Positions 48,420 through 59,761 of a stretch of DNA of 64,000 bases are shown here, piece by piece. The position numbers and the translations under genes are program-made. The DNA lies in NCBI RefSeq assembly GCF_000004075.3, contig NC_026657.2, positions 12,524,001-12,588,000 of the forward strand, written 5' to 3'. The DNA is from Cucumis sativus (lineage: Eukaryota; Streptophyta; Magnoliopsida; Cucurbitales; Cucurbitaceae). A model generated the notes under the pieces. That model did no database searches and was not told the origin of the DNA. It saw only the letters and a program-made list of their open reading frames with translations. The first letter of the stretch is position 1. Each line of letters begins with the position of its first letter.

Positions 48420-49870
48420 GAATTACGTGTTTCCAACATGTAAGCTAAAGAAATAATAAACCTAAATTAAAAATGAGTATAAAGATAAATTGCACGACAA
48501 ATGACCAAAAAAAATTCAAATTTTCGTAACCGTCTATAATGCAAGCATCAAGCTAAAAAGATAATAACTTAAATTAAAAATTGCTCATAAAAAATGTGCA
48601 TACGACAAAGGTTCAAAAAAGAGAAAGAAGAAAATGGTAAGTTTCAACAAAACAATCCAAATACAAAAGGGAAGCAAGCTAAAAAATAATATATATAAAT
48701 TTAAAATGTCTCGTAAAAAGTTGTTGTACTCGCACAACAAAAGACTAAGAAAAAAATCTACACACTTGTTCTTAAAACAAGAAAATAAAAAAGAAAGATC
48801 CAACGAAAATGAAACTAGAAGACACATACATGTTATATTATGGTGTTGAGTAATATAGAAAAATTGATTTCGAGACGCTCAATTTCTCTTAAATCCTCTC
48901 AAATTTACAAAATAAAAAATCACTCCATAAGAAATGATAAAGAAAAAATAATTACAATGAATTTAGAAATCAAACAAGAAAAAATTAAGGAAAAAGAAGA
49001 AACACAAAAGAGCAAGAAGGGAAGAGTTGATAAGCAAATAGACACCATAAAGTTTTAAAGAGAGGATGAAAAGAATCAAATCAAACAGAATAAGAAAATA
49101 AATTCCACAATTATTCACATAAATAAAATATCACCGACTAAAAAAGTATAGAAAGAAAGAAAAGAAAAAAGAAAAAACAGAGTACCGAAAATAAAAATCT
49201 CATAACAAAATACAAATTTCAAAACAATCTCTAAGACAGAATGCAAAGCTGAAAGAATAAATTCAAATTAAAAGTATATCTAATAGAAAGATATCGAACA
49301 AACAATTAATGACAAAAAATAAAAGAAAAAAACAAAATTTCAAAACAAATCATAATGCAAGCAAGCTGATAATAAATATGTTAATTAAATGTCTCCTGAA
49401 AAACCTACCACAACACTGCCCAAAACAAGAAAAAAAAAATCAATTTTTTCAAAAAAAAAAATAATCCAATTAAAATGCAAGCAAGCTAAAAAAGAATAAA
49501 TTTAAATTAAAGAAAGAAACATTTTTAAAAATAATAAAATAAATTAAAATATTTACAACTTATAGCAAAATTTTGTATTCTATCACTACAACATATGAAT
49601 GACTGTCATGGATAGAATTTGTTATATGTTGTAAATATTTTGTAAAATCAACTATTTTTAAAAATTTTCCTTAAAGAAATATCTCACAAAAAGTCATGGT
49701 CGTCGGTGCAAAGGACAAAAAAAAAAAAACTCAAAATTTCAAAAGAATCTGTAACGCAAAAATACAAACTAAAAGATAATAGATCTAAATTAAAAATATA
49801 TCATAAAAAGACATTGCACACTAAAGGACTAAGAAAAAAATCTACACATTTTCTAACAAGAAATAAATAT
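48420..49870. repeat. Degenerate AT-rich tandem repeat array
   Basis: A motif of the type GCAAGCTAAAAAGATAATAA, followed some 20 bp on by TTAAATTAAAAAT and CATAAAAAG.., recurs at about 48442, 48550, 48676, 49240, 49365, 49482 and 49765. Adjacent starts are 108-126 bp apart where not interrupted. Units are too diverged for exact borders. On top of this, a larger block at about 48715-48920 is repeated at about 49810-50040. Long frames here are by-products of A-rich DNA. Confidence 0.65.
49517..49675. mobile_element. AT-rich hairpin MITE-like element
   Basis: The left arm AAAATATTTACAACTTATAG and the right arm ending TATGTTGTAAATATTTTG are inverted repeats around TTCTATCACTACAACATATG and ATGGATAGAATTTG. 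Outer parts (TTTTTAAAAATAATAAA and CTATTTTTAAAAATTTT) also pair. Partial relatives occur at about 598-650, 48258-48365 and 54420-54535. Confidence 0.6.
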
Positions 49871-50365
49871 AATAGTGATTATTGAATGTCATAGTTATGA
49901 GCAAGATTTAATTAGAAAATAAAAAAGCCCAACAAGAATTAAACTAGAAGACATGTAATGTCTCTATTAAGGTGGGGTAATATAGAAAAATTGATTCTCC
50001 CACCACCAATTTTTCTTAAATTGCCTCAAACTTAAAAAGAACAATCTTGATGAAAAAAAGTTATAATACATCCCTAAATCAAATAAGAAAATTTTCAAAA
50101 AATATTTTTAAAAAATAGAAAAACGTGAGAGGAAAAATTGGTGAGATTGAATATGGAGTTATCTGTATCAAATCCAAGAAGATGAGATCAATATTAATTG
50201 ATGAAATTAGATACCAAAAATACATGTAATTAGAAACATAATAAAAATTTAATTAATTTTAAGAAAAGGGTTTACGGTTTGGTTAAATTCACCTATGAAT
50301 TCACGATTAGAGGTTTCCCACTACGATGATCATGTGTTCTTAATTTGTTTCCAACTTCGAAATGA

Positions 50366-52380
50366 TTGCATCGTTATCAGTTCAGTAGTTCGACCTCAAT
50401 TGCATCGTTGTCAGTTCAGCCGTTGCAAGAGATTATTGCAAACTCCACTAAAACTCAATATGGTGGACCTGCCCAAACTCTCTCTTTGTATTCCAAACCA
50501 TATACGAAGAGGATCGACAATCTCAAAATGCCGAATGGATACCAACCACCCAAGTTCCAACAGTTTGATGGAAAAGGTAACCCAAGACAACATGTTGCTC
50601 ACTACATTGAAACATGTGAAAATGCTGGTACAAGAGGAGATTTGTTGGTAAAACAGTTTGTTCGAATGCTGAAAGAAAACGCCTTCGACTGGTACATCGA
50701 CTTGGAACATGAATCCATTGACAGTTGGGAGCAGCTTGAAGGAGACTTTCTCAATCGCTTCTACAACACTCGACGTATCATCAACATGATGGAGTTGACA
50801 AATACCAAACGACGGAAGGGTGAGTCAGTCATCGACTACATAAACGATGGAGAGTTCTAAGCTTGGATTGCAAAGACAGACTCACAAAAATGTCTGCAGT
50901 TGAGATGTGCACCCAAGACATGCATTGGGAACTTCTCTATATTTTGCAAGGGTTAACTACGAACGTGTGAAGAGTTGGCCACTCATGCCCATGATATGGA
51001 ACTAAGTATCACACGTAGATGAGCAAAAGATTTCTTGGTTCAAAAAATGAGGAGTGACAAGAATGGAATTGATGACACTAAAATGATTGCAAATATTGTC
51101 ATAAATGAGTCTGGTTGTTCATGCAACCCCTTTGAAATTTTTCTCTAAAAGAAAAGAAACAAAAATTGAAGGAAAGCATGATAGCGAGGAAAAACGATGC
51201 TTAACTCTTAAAGAAAGATAAGAAAAAGTTTATCCATTTCCTGACTCAGATGTTACAGACATGTTAGAGCAGCTGCTAGAGAAGCAACTTATTCAACTGC
51301 CAGAATGCAAACGATTGGAACAAACAGGAAAAGTAGATGATCCTAAATACTGCAAGTACCATAGGGTCATTAGTCACCCTGTTGGAAAGTGTTTCGTATT
51401 GAAGAAGTTGATTCTAAAGTTAGCTCGTGAAAAAAAGATCGAGCTGAATATTGATGAATTAGCTGAGACGAATCATGTTGCAGTCAAGATAACTTCAAGT
51501 GTTCCACCATCAACATAACTTTATCATTAAAGGAAAAGCTTAATTAAGTTTGTGACTTTTGAACCTATAGTTGTCCAATTCCAACAAAGAATCGTGACGA
51601 CAAACTCCCAAAACAAAACAGAGCTTGTTGAAGATGATGACGAAGGATGGATAGTTGTGACTCATCGAAAAGGAAGACAACCAAATTTCATTCAAAAGGA
51701 GCCGTCATTCCGTCAAAAGCATGCAAAAGGAAGCATCTACCAAAAAATAAAGGGAAAAATAAACAAGAAGATGTGGAAGCCCAAACGTGTGAAAGAAAAA
51801 GATGAGGACTTTTGCCGGCATCCATGGTCAACAACTTTGATAGAATTCCTCCCAGAAAGCTTTTTTGGTGTTCGTCTCAGGGAAATATTAAAAGTCATTG
51901 CATGTCATGTTGTCAATATAACAGAAGTCGACAACAATTATGCATCTTCTAAAGAAATCGACAATTCGAATGAAATTAAGCAAATGACTTCTGTCTTTGA
52001 TCGTATCAAGCCTTCAACTACTCGATTTTCAGACTTTCAAAGATTGAATATGGCCACAAAAGAAGAAAATCAATGTCCAACGTCTACTTCCACTCTAACT
52101 TCAGCTTTCAAAAGGCTAAGTATCTCCCCATCGAAGAAAGATCAACCTTCAACATCTATTTTTTATGGACTAAAGATGACAAGTGATCACATGAAAAAGA
52201 GATGAAAACTTTAAAGGTAAAATCACTTCATGAAGAAAACAATGACAAGAAGATTCACAGTCGTGTCCCATCACGCATGAACAGGAGGTTGTCTGTTGAC
52301 ATTAACATAGAAGGTCCCTTGATCATGAAGCCAAGACTTATTATATTCACCAATTCCACAAATGAAGAAGGAGCTTAAAC
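50366..52380 (+). pseudogene. Retrotransposon gag polyprotein, broken
   Basis: The frame at 50366-50860 gives a Retrotrans_gag-type domain: YQPPKFQQFDGKGNPRQHVA, then LVKQFVRMLKENAFDWYIDL and FLNRFYNTRR. It stops at 50858, with gag-like sequence continuing in other frames (about 50865-51000). A later frame at 51261-51518 carries the downstream CKYHRVISHPVGKCF segment, a zinc-knuckle-like region. A third frame at 51552-52205 is a lysine-rich, low-complexity spacer ending in repeated FxRL-type phrases, as in gypsy polyproteins of other dicots. At least three frame breaks make it non-functional. Confidence 0.8.
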
Positions 52381-52405
52381 TGCATGATGCTCTAGTCCAC
52401 AAAAG

Positions 52406-52830
52406 CTTAAACGTGTTACAGCAGCCGCCGTCATCTACATCTTCGACGTGCTGCAGCAGCCGCCGTCATCTGCATCTTCGACGTGCTGCAGCAGTCGCCG
52501 TCATCTGCATCTTCGACGTGCTGCAGCAGTCGCCGTCATCTGCATCTTCGACGTGCTGCAGCAGTCGCCGTCATCTGCATCTTCGACGTGTTGCAGCAGT
52601 CGTAGTTATCTCCATCTTCGATGTTCGGATCTCCATCTCCATCTTCAATGTGCCACAGTCAATCAGATCTCCATCTTCATCTCCGTCTTCGATGTGTTGC
52701 AGCATCTTCAACGTGTTGCAGCAGTCGTCGTCATCTGCATCTTTGATGTGCAGATCTCCATTTCCATCTTCGATATGCAGATTTTCATCTCCATTTTCGT
52801 CTTCCATGTGTCGTAGACGATCGAATCTTC
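52406..52830. repeat. 35-bp minisatellite (TCTTCGACGTGCTGCAGCAG core)
   Basis: Four near-perfect 35-bp units start at 52441, 52476, 52511 and 52546, with a diverged one before; further decayed, irregular CATCTTCGATGTG-containing units run on to about 52830. Since 35 is not a multiple of three, the array is read in all three frames in turn. It stays open in each, producing alternating Ser/Cys-rich, Arg/His-rich and Val/Ile-rich peptides. Confidence 0.9.
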
Positions 52831-53040
52831 ATCTCCATTTTCGGGTTCGATCAAGCTTGGTGTGCTCCACATTCAAACGATAAAAGTGAGAAAAAATTAT
52901 TGAAAAGAAAAAAAAAGATAAAGAAATAAAGACAAAAAAAGTAAAAACAAAAAATAATTTTAAAAAATGAAAATAAGTAAAACGAAAAAAAACAAAAAAA
53001 AAGAGAGAAAAACAACTGTTTTAAAAACAAAGTAATTGAA

Positions 53041-53383
53041 CTCATAGCCAACCCAATGCAAACCCTTGATGAATTATAATTCACTTCATATAGCATTTTA
53101 ACCACACTTATATCCAAATGCATAGTGTGATTAATTTGACATGTTAACTGAACTCAAAGTCAAGAACAAATCACTTATATTTTTTGTTTCAGCTTAACGT
53201 TTTCGTGATTCGTCCACTCGTACATGTGTACAAATCTCAAAAAGGAGACATTTGTTGAGCAAGAAATTTCGGTCAATTAAATTTTGTCATGTCATCACAA
53301 CAAAATGGTGGTGATTATAATTTGATTGGATTTTGGGTAATCAAGTTTTCTCATAGCCAACCCAATGCAAACCCTTGATGAAA
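53041..53383. repeat. Direct repeat flanking the LTR start
   Basis: A stretch of about 33 bp beginning CTCATAGCCAACCCAATGC is present at 53041-53073 and again at about 53350-53382. The second copy lies inside the LTR; the first is upstream of the purine tract. It may be a rearrangement scar. Confidence 0.8.
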
Positions 53384-53904
53384 AATCGAGCCAAACAATG
53401 GGCCAGAGCCCGCTAAGAAAATGAGCTCAAGTCCAAGCCCAACAAGTAAATGGGCCCAAGTCCAAGCCTAACAAGCAAATGAGTCCAATCCCATCTAAAG
53501 CCCATGAAATTTCTCTATAAATAGAGACTCTTGTCATTCATTTTGAGAGATCTTTGGTTGAAGGAAGAATTGAAACTCTGAAGTACTGAAGCTCTAAAGA
53601 ATTGAAGATTCAAACTTCTACAAGCTCTCAAGACGTGTAAGTTCGTATCAACCTCGAGATCAACAACTTCTGAAAGATTGAAGACTTGGAAGATTAAACT
53701 TTCCTTGGATTTCAGAAGATCGAAGTTCAAATCGACTTGCAACTACAACCCCCTGAAGATCGAATATCAAGAAGTTCTAAGATTTAACTTGTATTCGAGA
53801 GAAAGCATCAAATGAGTAAATACTAGAGATTGTATTCACAATATTCATCAATATATCAAAGTTTAATTCCACGAAATACATTTCTTCGAAATCTCATGTG
53901 AACA
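53253..53904 (+). repeat. Probable 3' LTR of the gypsy remnant
   Basis: Starts TGTTGAGC immediately after a purine tract and ends GTGAACA, so the outer TGTT/AACA bases are inverted as expected. A TATA box (CTATAAATAGAG) lies at about 53514-53525. The region after it is rich in GAAGAT/TTGAAG motifs. Confidence 0.65.
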
Positions 53905-53997
53905 CCGAGCGTTGAACTCTCTGGTGTTGTCATGATGAATGTTGCACGAGGGTACTCTAATATCCGGACAACGGTTTAACTCTCTCTTTTGCAAAAT

Positions 53998-54182
53998 TGC
54001 TCTGATACCATATCAAGTTGAGAGAGGTATGTGAAGAGATTCTTTTATTAATTTCACTTACTTTATTTACGGCTTTTTATAATAGAACTTTGATACATGG
54101 AAGTTTAACTAACAACTGTTATTTACAAACATAATTCAACTAACAAACTGTTATAGCTACAAACTGTTACAACTAATTAACA
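53998..54182 (-). mobile_element. Ty1/copia LTR fragment with initiator-Met primer site
   Basis: On the minus strand, TGGTATCAGAGC (53998-54009), the primer-binding site of many plant copia elements, directly follows a 173-bp LTR-like segment. That segment starts TGTTAATTAG at 54182 and includes a TATA-like TTATAAAAAG. Beyond the primer site the element continues only ~90 bp before meeting the gypsy LTR end at 53904. Confidence 0.6.
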
Positions 54183-54202
54183 GTTTTATTTGTTAATAAG
54201 AA

Positions 54203-54535
54203 TGTATCATTGTGTTAAGTTAATTTATGAATATCTTCGTGTATTAATCTCTTTATATATGATGTTGTGAACTTCAATCAATAAGATCCATTTTAGTTTT
54301 CATAAATTAAACTTATTGGTATTACGGTTTTTTTCTTGTTTATTTTAGATTATTTTAAAATAATTCAAACCCAGCTTTGAAAAAGAAATGAGACATTTTC
54401 AAAATATAACAAATTAAACTAAAATATTTATAAAATAGAGTCATTTTAAATAAATAATAAAGAAGAAGTATAGACATCTATTCATGTATATGTATCTATC
54501 AATCTAAAGTTATGCTATAATATGAGTGAATTCTT
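54203..54535. repeat. Second copy of the response-regulator 3' flank
   Basis: Partner of 47985-48365. It starts immediately beyond the copia LTR fragment, so the repeat block lies between the two copies. Confidence 0.8.
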
Positions 54536-55347
54536 AGATTTATTTTTTTTTTAAAAAAATGCATTTCAAATATAGAAAAAAAGAGGAGAATTTACATAAA
54601 TAAAAGAAAATGGAAAATATTTATATCACAGGGATAATTTAGACTTGGTTAAAATATATGTGTTTTTATAAAAATTGAAAAAAATATACGTATAGTTTTG
54701 GTTAAATCATGTTATTTTAAAAAAAGGTTTGTAGTTTTCAAATAAATTTTTTTATAAAATTGGGCTGCAAATTCAAATATTTAATCATAAAAGCTATGGT
54801 AAGAAGTTGTAAAAAAGATAGCAAAATTAAAATAATTAAAATAAAATTGGTAATCAAATGTTGAATGTTCTCCTTATCATTCTCCTTCCAACTCAATCTT
54901 GAACTTCCATAATCCATAAAAAATTTGAATACTTCAATTATCAATACTAAAATATTCAGAAATCTGAAAGCTTTGTGTTTCCTTCAAGACCTATATATTT
55001 TGTATTAAAAACATTAATTAATTTATGGTTTAAAATATTTTCAGAGAAAACAAATTCCTTTCACAACCCTTATGATTTATGGAAGATAAGAATATTTAAC
55101 CAAATTGTTTTTTGTTACCATATCTACACAATTACATAATTAAACATTTCCTTGTAAACTATATATCACAATTTGAAAAACTAGCCGTTATCTGTTGTCA
55201 ATCAAAAATACAACTCTTCATATTTCACCATAAAATGTATATATACACAAAAGATTTGGAGAATCTTCATCCAAATCTTCTTCTCTCTTACTTTCTTCCA
55301 AAATCTTGATCTTGTCAAATAATATATATTCAATTTGGATTTTTAGT
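54536..55347. other. Intergenic DNA and LBD promoter
   Basis: No gene seen. A TATATATAC run at about 55236-55244, some 105 bp before the LBD start, is a likely TATA region. Confidence 0.45.
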
Positions 55348-56012
55348 ATGATTTCTGGTCGTTGTGCAGCTTGTAAGTATTTAAGAAGAAGATGCCCTTC
55401 CGATTGTATTTTTTCCCCTTTCTTTCCTTCCAATAATCCTCAAAGATTCACCATTGTTCATCGAATTTATGGTGCTAGTAATGTTGCTAAATTCCTCCAT
55501 GTAAGTTTATAATATACTTCATTTTCCACCTACCATTTTTAATTCTATATCATATCTCTTATTTCCATTCTTCCCCATGCTTTTTACTTACCATTTAATT
55601 CATAAACCCATCTCTTAGTTATCTATCTATTTCTTAGTATAGTATATATTGAGAGAATTAACACTCTTTTTTTCTTTTTCTTTTTTGCTAATTTAATCAG
55701 CAACTTCCTACACATTTAAGAGCAGAAGCAGCAGAAACTTTAATTTTTGAGGCAAAATGCAGAATTGAAGATCCAGTTTATGGATGTGTAGGGATTATTT
55801 CCCAATTACAACATGAATTACACGTGGCAGAAACCCAGTTGGCCAAAACTCGGGCTGAGATTGCTTGTGTGGCTTCCAATGTCCAAGAACAGCCTCAACC
55901 CCAAGATTTTGCATTTGAGCCCATCCAAGGCCCAAATTCTGTTGGGTTCTCTCAAATTGGGCTTTCCACTCCGGCCCATTGTTTTAATTCCACCTTTTTT
56001 CTAAATTCATAA
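55348..56012 (+). CDS. LOB-domain (LBD/ASL) transcription factor, LBD24-like
   Basis: Two exons, 55348-55500 and 55701-56012, 154 residues. The intron lies at the conserved LBD position just after the GAS block. The N-terminal zinc-finger-like block has the CX2CX6CX3C pattern (Cys6, 9, 16, 20). It is followed by the GAS block (FTIVHRIYGASNVAKFL) and DPVYGCVGIISQLQHEL, leading into a leucine/isoleucine heptad segment, so it is class I. LBD proteins are plant-specific nuclear regulators of organ boundaries and lateral organ or root formation. The short C-terminus with a Gln/Pro patch (QEQPQPQ) and the sequence resemble LBD24/LBD23; the exact orthologue is a guess. The chosen ATG gives the standard CAACKYLRRRC context; the upstream in-frame ATG at 55306 adds 14 unconserved residues. 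Confidence 0.93.
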
Positions 56013-58600
56013 CACGTTGTAAACATGACTTCTACAAAAAGAAAATGTCCCTTTTCCTTTCATTTTCACTTTCACTTTTTTCTTTTAACTTTTTTATATA
56101 TTGATTTTTTTAAATAAAAAAAAGTTGGTTCACATTTTTTATTTGTATTTTTCAATCTTTTATTTCATAATTCTAAACCATCGTTATCCATGACCAAATT
56201 CTTGTGGTCTCCTTTCTTCATTTTGGTCTTATTTTAGTTTACGGATGAAAATTCATCCTACTTTTCTCCTAACACAAAAGCAAGTTAAGAGTGGAACAAA
56301 CTTTTCCTTTTCTCAAAAGAAAGAAAAAGAGTCCCAAATAGCTTAATCATCATGAATTTTTGCACGTACGTGACCAATTAGCAACATAAAAATATTCCAG
56401 TTGTCAGCTAATTAGTGTATACTCATATCTTTAAGATTCAAAGTTTAAACTTTTATACCTCCACACGTGTGAAACTAAAGAAAAGTGTAGGGTAATATTA
56501 AAAATTAGTACAAGTTATATAGATGTATATGTAAGTTTATGACAAATACAAAACTTAAGTTAATAGATAAAAACAAATTTAACATAATATATAATAATTT
56601 ATTTGATTTGTAAGTTGATCTAGTGTTGAGTACAAAACATTAGTTTAATTAAATAGGTGTAAGAGGACATGAATTCAAGTTGTGATTTAATAGCCTAAAA
56701 GTTTGATTGACATTGAAGTGTGGAGAAGAGATATAGTGGAAAAATGAAATTTGTAGGTCATAGATGCAAAGCTACCAAATCCCAAAACGAAGCTAAGGGA
56801 TTGATCTAAATGTATCCACATGTTATCACTACAAGAAAATCAACTAGATTTTGGTCGGCAGTTTAGTGTCGGAAAGAGAGCTGATTCTTCTTCTTCTTCT
56901 TCTTCTTTTTTCTTTCTTTCTTTCTTTCTTATTAAATAAAAAACAGTATGGATAGATAAAGACATGATAACAAAGATTAGATATCATGGTGACACATCAA
57001 AAGAAAACATAAGAACAAATACTCAATATGAAATAGACACGTGGTGGGGTGGTAAATCCCTTATCTCCCTTTTAAGTACAAAACCCAAATGGGAAAACAA
57101 CCTTTTAAAGTGTGGCGCAATAAACGAAAGGAAAAAGAAAAAAAACAAAAAGGAAACGAAATAATAAAAGTCAAAAGAAAAGAATTAGAAGACCAACATT
57201 CTTTTTTTGATTATTTGAGGATATATATCAAATAATAAAAGGAGGAGGAAGATTGGTTCAAATCTCTCTTTGCGACTCAAAAACCTTTAACAATCCCCCA
57301 TCTTACAAAAATAACCCAAATACTTCCTTTTTACACCACATTTGTCCACATCTACACTTTCAAAACAAAATTACTCTTATCCCAATCTTTCTTTTTTCTT
57401 TTTTCTTCTTTTCCCTTTTTCCTTTTCTTTCTTCCTATCATATCATATCATATCATATATATTTCTATCTACTTTCATTGTGTGAATTAAGGATTTTAAT
57501 TTAAATATTATTGGGGTTTCTTTCTCATTTCTAACATTCCCACCTTAGCTACCAACTTTAGGAGGTGATTGGTGTAGGGGTTTAACATTAAAAAAAAAAA
57601 AACTTGCCTTTCTCTTTGCTTTGCCCAAATGGTTACAATAACTAAAAGGAAATTTCTGGTTATTGTAGTTAGAGGGAGGGGTTGGTGTTTCTGTTATAAT
57701 CTTTCTTTTAAGGAGAGATTAAAGGCATAAATGGATTGATTGCAAATTAAAGAATGACAAATGATTCTGGCTAGCTATGTGGTATTGCTTTTGGAGTACT
57801 CTACTTAACAATATCTCTTACCAAGGATTTTAATTTTTTGTATTTTTGTATTTTTAACCACCTCTCTCTCTCTCTCAAACAAAGAATCTACCATATCTAT
57901 ACCTTACTCTCAAATTATCACTATATATGTCATTCATCCCCTCTCTTTATCCCTTTATTTGAAACAATATTATGCCTTTCTGCAGGGGCTAGTAATCTTA
58001 TTAGGATATTAGAAGTGTTATAATATTTGATGTATTACGATGTCAAATGTATTATTAATATGTATTGTTTATTTGGCATGGGTCATTAGATCTGTCACTC
58101 CCACTTTTGATCGTCTCCATTTTAATTTCTCTATATTCAATGCACTTGTCGTACGAGCAAGCTTTTACTAAGATTCAAAAGGTAATTTGATTACAAACAA
58201 TAGAATAAGTTTTCTTCTCGTACTCTCTATATCACTAATGATCAGTGTGGCTCTATTGTTACAACTTATTTTGTTTCAATCGAATCAAGAACTTCATAGT
58301 TTTGTTTTCTACCATCAATATAATTTATATTCTCAACATAACATTTTTGTCCCATCACTCTTTTACTATACACTCTAAACAATATTTTCTTTCAAAGCAT
58401 GTCAATTTAAGAAATAGAGGCTTTCCTTCCATAACCGAACATTGTTGATATAAGGTATTAATCACCAAAAAATTCTCCCCCTCTTTAGCTTTATCATAAC
58501 CTTCTATAAAGTACTAAAATTAAGTTGACACACCTTTTATCTACTTTTTACGAAGTACTTGAAAGAATATAAATTACTCTCACTTCAAAGTTTGAGAGTA
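56013..58600. other. Intergenic DNA between the LBD gene and the LINE
   Basis: No gene recognised. Simple repeats include a CTT run at about 56885-56905, a TTTC run at about 56912-56930, an ATCAT-type run at about 57437-57458 and a CT run at about 57862-57876. Confidence 0.5.
56827..56875 (+). mobile_element. Solitary CACTA transposon end
   Basis: CACTACAAGAAAATC is an exact match to the CACTA terminal consensus and is followed by a subterminal-like GTCGGCAG...GTGTCGGAAAGAGAG. No matching opposite terminus was found in the rest of the window, so it is a truncated end, interrupted by a CTT microsatellite. Confidence 0.5.
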
Positions 58601-58779
58601 TATATTTTTTTTAAATGATACGGTGGGTCAATAGATGCATCCAAGCATCCCCATTAGGTGGACACCATTTTAGCAACCTCATCATACCCAATATATTTAT
58701 TCATTAAAGCGCATGGGTATAAAAAGTCTGGAGGGCTAGAGATAAGCCCATACATTTATAACAAAGCATTGATATTTAG

Positions 58780-59760
58780 AGATATAACAAAAGGTGAGTA
58801 ATTAACAAAAAAAAAAAACTTGCTCTTTGAAGTCCATAGACCTGTGTAGTTGCATATATCTTTCCATAACTTGATAAGGCTTTGACAACAATTGTTGAAG
58901 ATTCTTTTGTTTCTCTCCAACCAAATAACCCATAGAACAGCAACCACAATATTGAATCGAACAACACCTTTTTTTTTTTTTGTACTTGGGTTGTTGGGAA
59001 GGTTGTTTTGAGGAGCTGTAATGCTTTGTAATCCTTGTATAATGCCAGTCTTGTTCCACAGATATTGAGTTGTAGGACACTATTAGAAAAGATGATCGAT
59101 AGATTCATGATCTGATTACATAGAACACACCAGTTTGGGCTTTAGCACATTGCTTTGAGTGTTTTCTGAATCAAATCCGAGGACAACACATCATTATGCA
59201 GCAAGGTCTATAAGAAAACTTTACATTTTTTAGGATTTTGGATTTTCATAAATGCCTGTAAAGTGTTGTTTCTATGGTTGTTAGTTTGAAGGGGAGGATG
59301 ACATCTTTAACAAACATGGTAGAGAAAGCACCATGATTGTTCAACTTTTATTCAGGCTTGTCTATACCTATGTAGCTAGATATACTAGAAAAAGATGTTT
59401 TTATTGAACCACAATCATTGTTTTTCCTATCGTCTAAAGGTCTTCTAGGCTTGATATCTCATACACCAATATCCTTATTCCATGCATCTGCAATTGTTCC
59501 ATTCTTGATCATGGAGAGAGCAAAGAGTCTAGGAGCCTTGATTTTCAGTGGTATTTCGAAATTCCAAATGTCATGCCAAAAAGCTGTGTATTTACCATCA
59601 TTCACTTTCCATTTCATGTTATTGTTATACCACTCAATGCCCTTACATATGGATCTCCAAGGAACATTTGTACGGCTGTATTTTCCTTTTTGTGGAATAT
59701 CTCACAGTGAATTGGTAGCATATCTCCCAGTAGATTTTGGCTCACACTGGTACCTCCATA
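58780..59760 (-). pseudogene. LINE ORF2 C-terminus with zf-RVT-like region, broken
   Basis: Read on the minus strand in shifting frames: a KYTAFWHDIW segment, then cysteine- and histidine-containing stretches, then LWVIWLERNKRIFN, the typical end of the reverse-transcriptase-associated zinc-binding region in plant LINEs. Several stops interrupt it. Confidence 0.7.
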
Positions 59761-59761
59761 G

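Larger units (their letters stand above)
50290..53904 (+). mobile_element. Ty3/gypsy-type LTR retrotransposon remnant, gag plus 3' LTR, no pol
   Basis: Gag-like coding DNA (50360-52400) is followed by a minisatellite, an A-rich stretch, a purine tract (AAAAAGGAGACA at about 53239-53250) and a 652-bp LTR. No protease, reverse transcriptase, RNase H or integrase is visible, and no 5' LTR precedes gag. It is either an internally deleted copy or a gag-only (TR-GAG-like) non-autonomous element that has lost its 5' end. Confidence 0.7.

Noticed and set aside
48585-49058. Lys/Asn-rich ORFs in the repeat array
   Set aside because: Produced by A-rich degenerate repeats; no domain and not maintained between repeat units.
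52362-52883. 173-codon Ser/Cys/Arg-rich protein
   Set aside because: It is the translation of the 35-bp minisatellite in rotating frames and has no independent start or domain.
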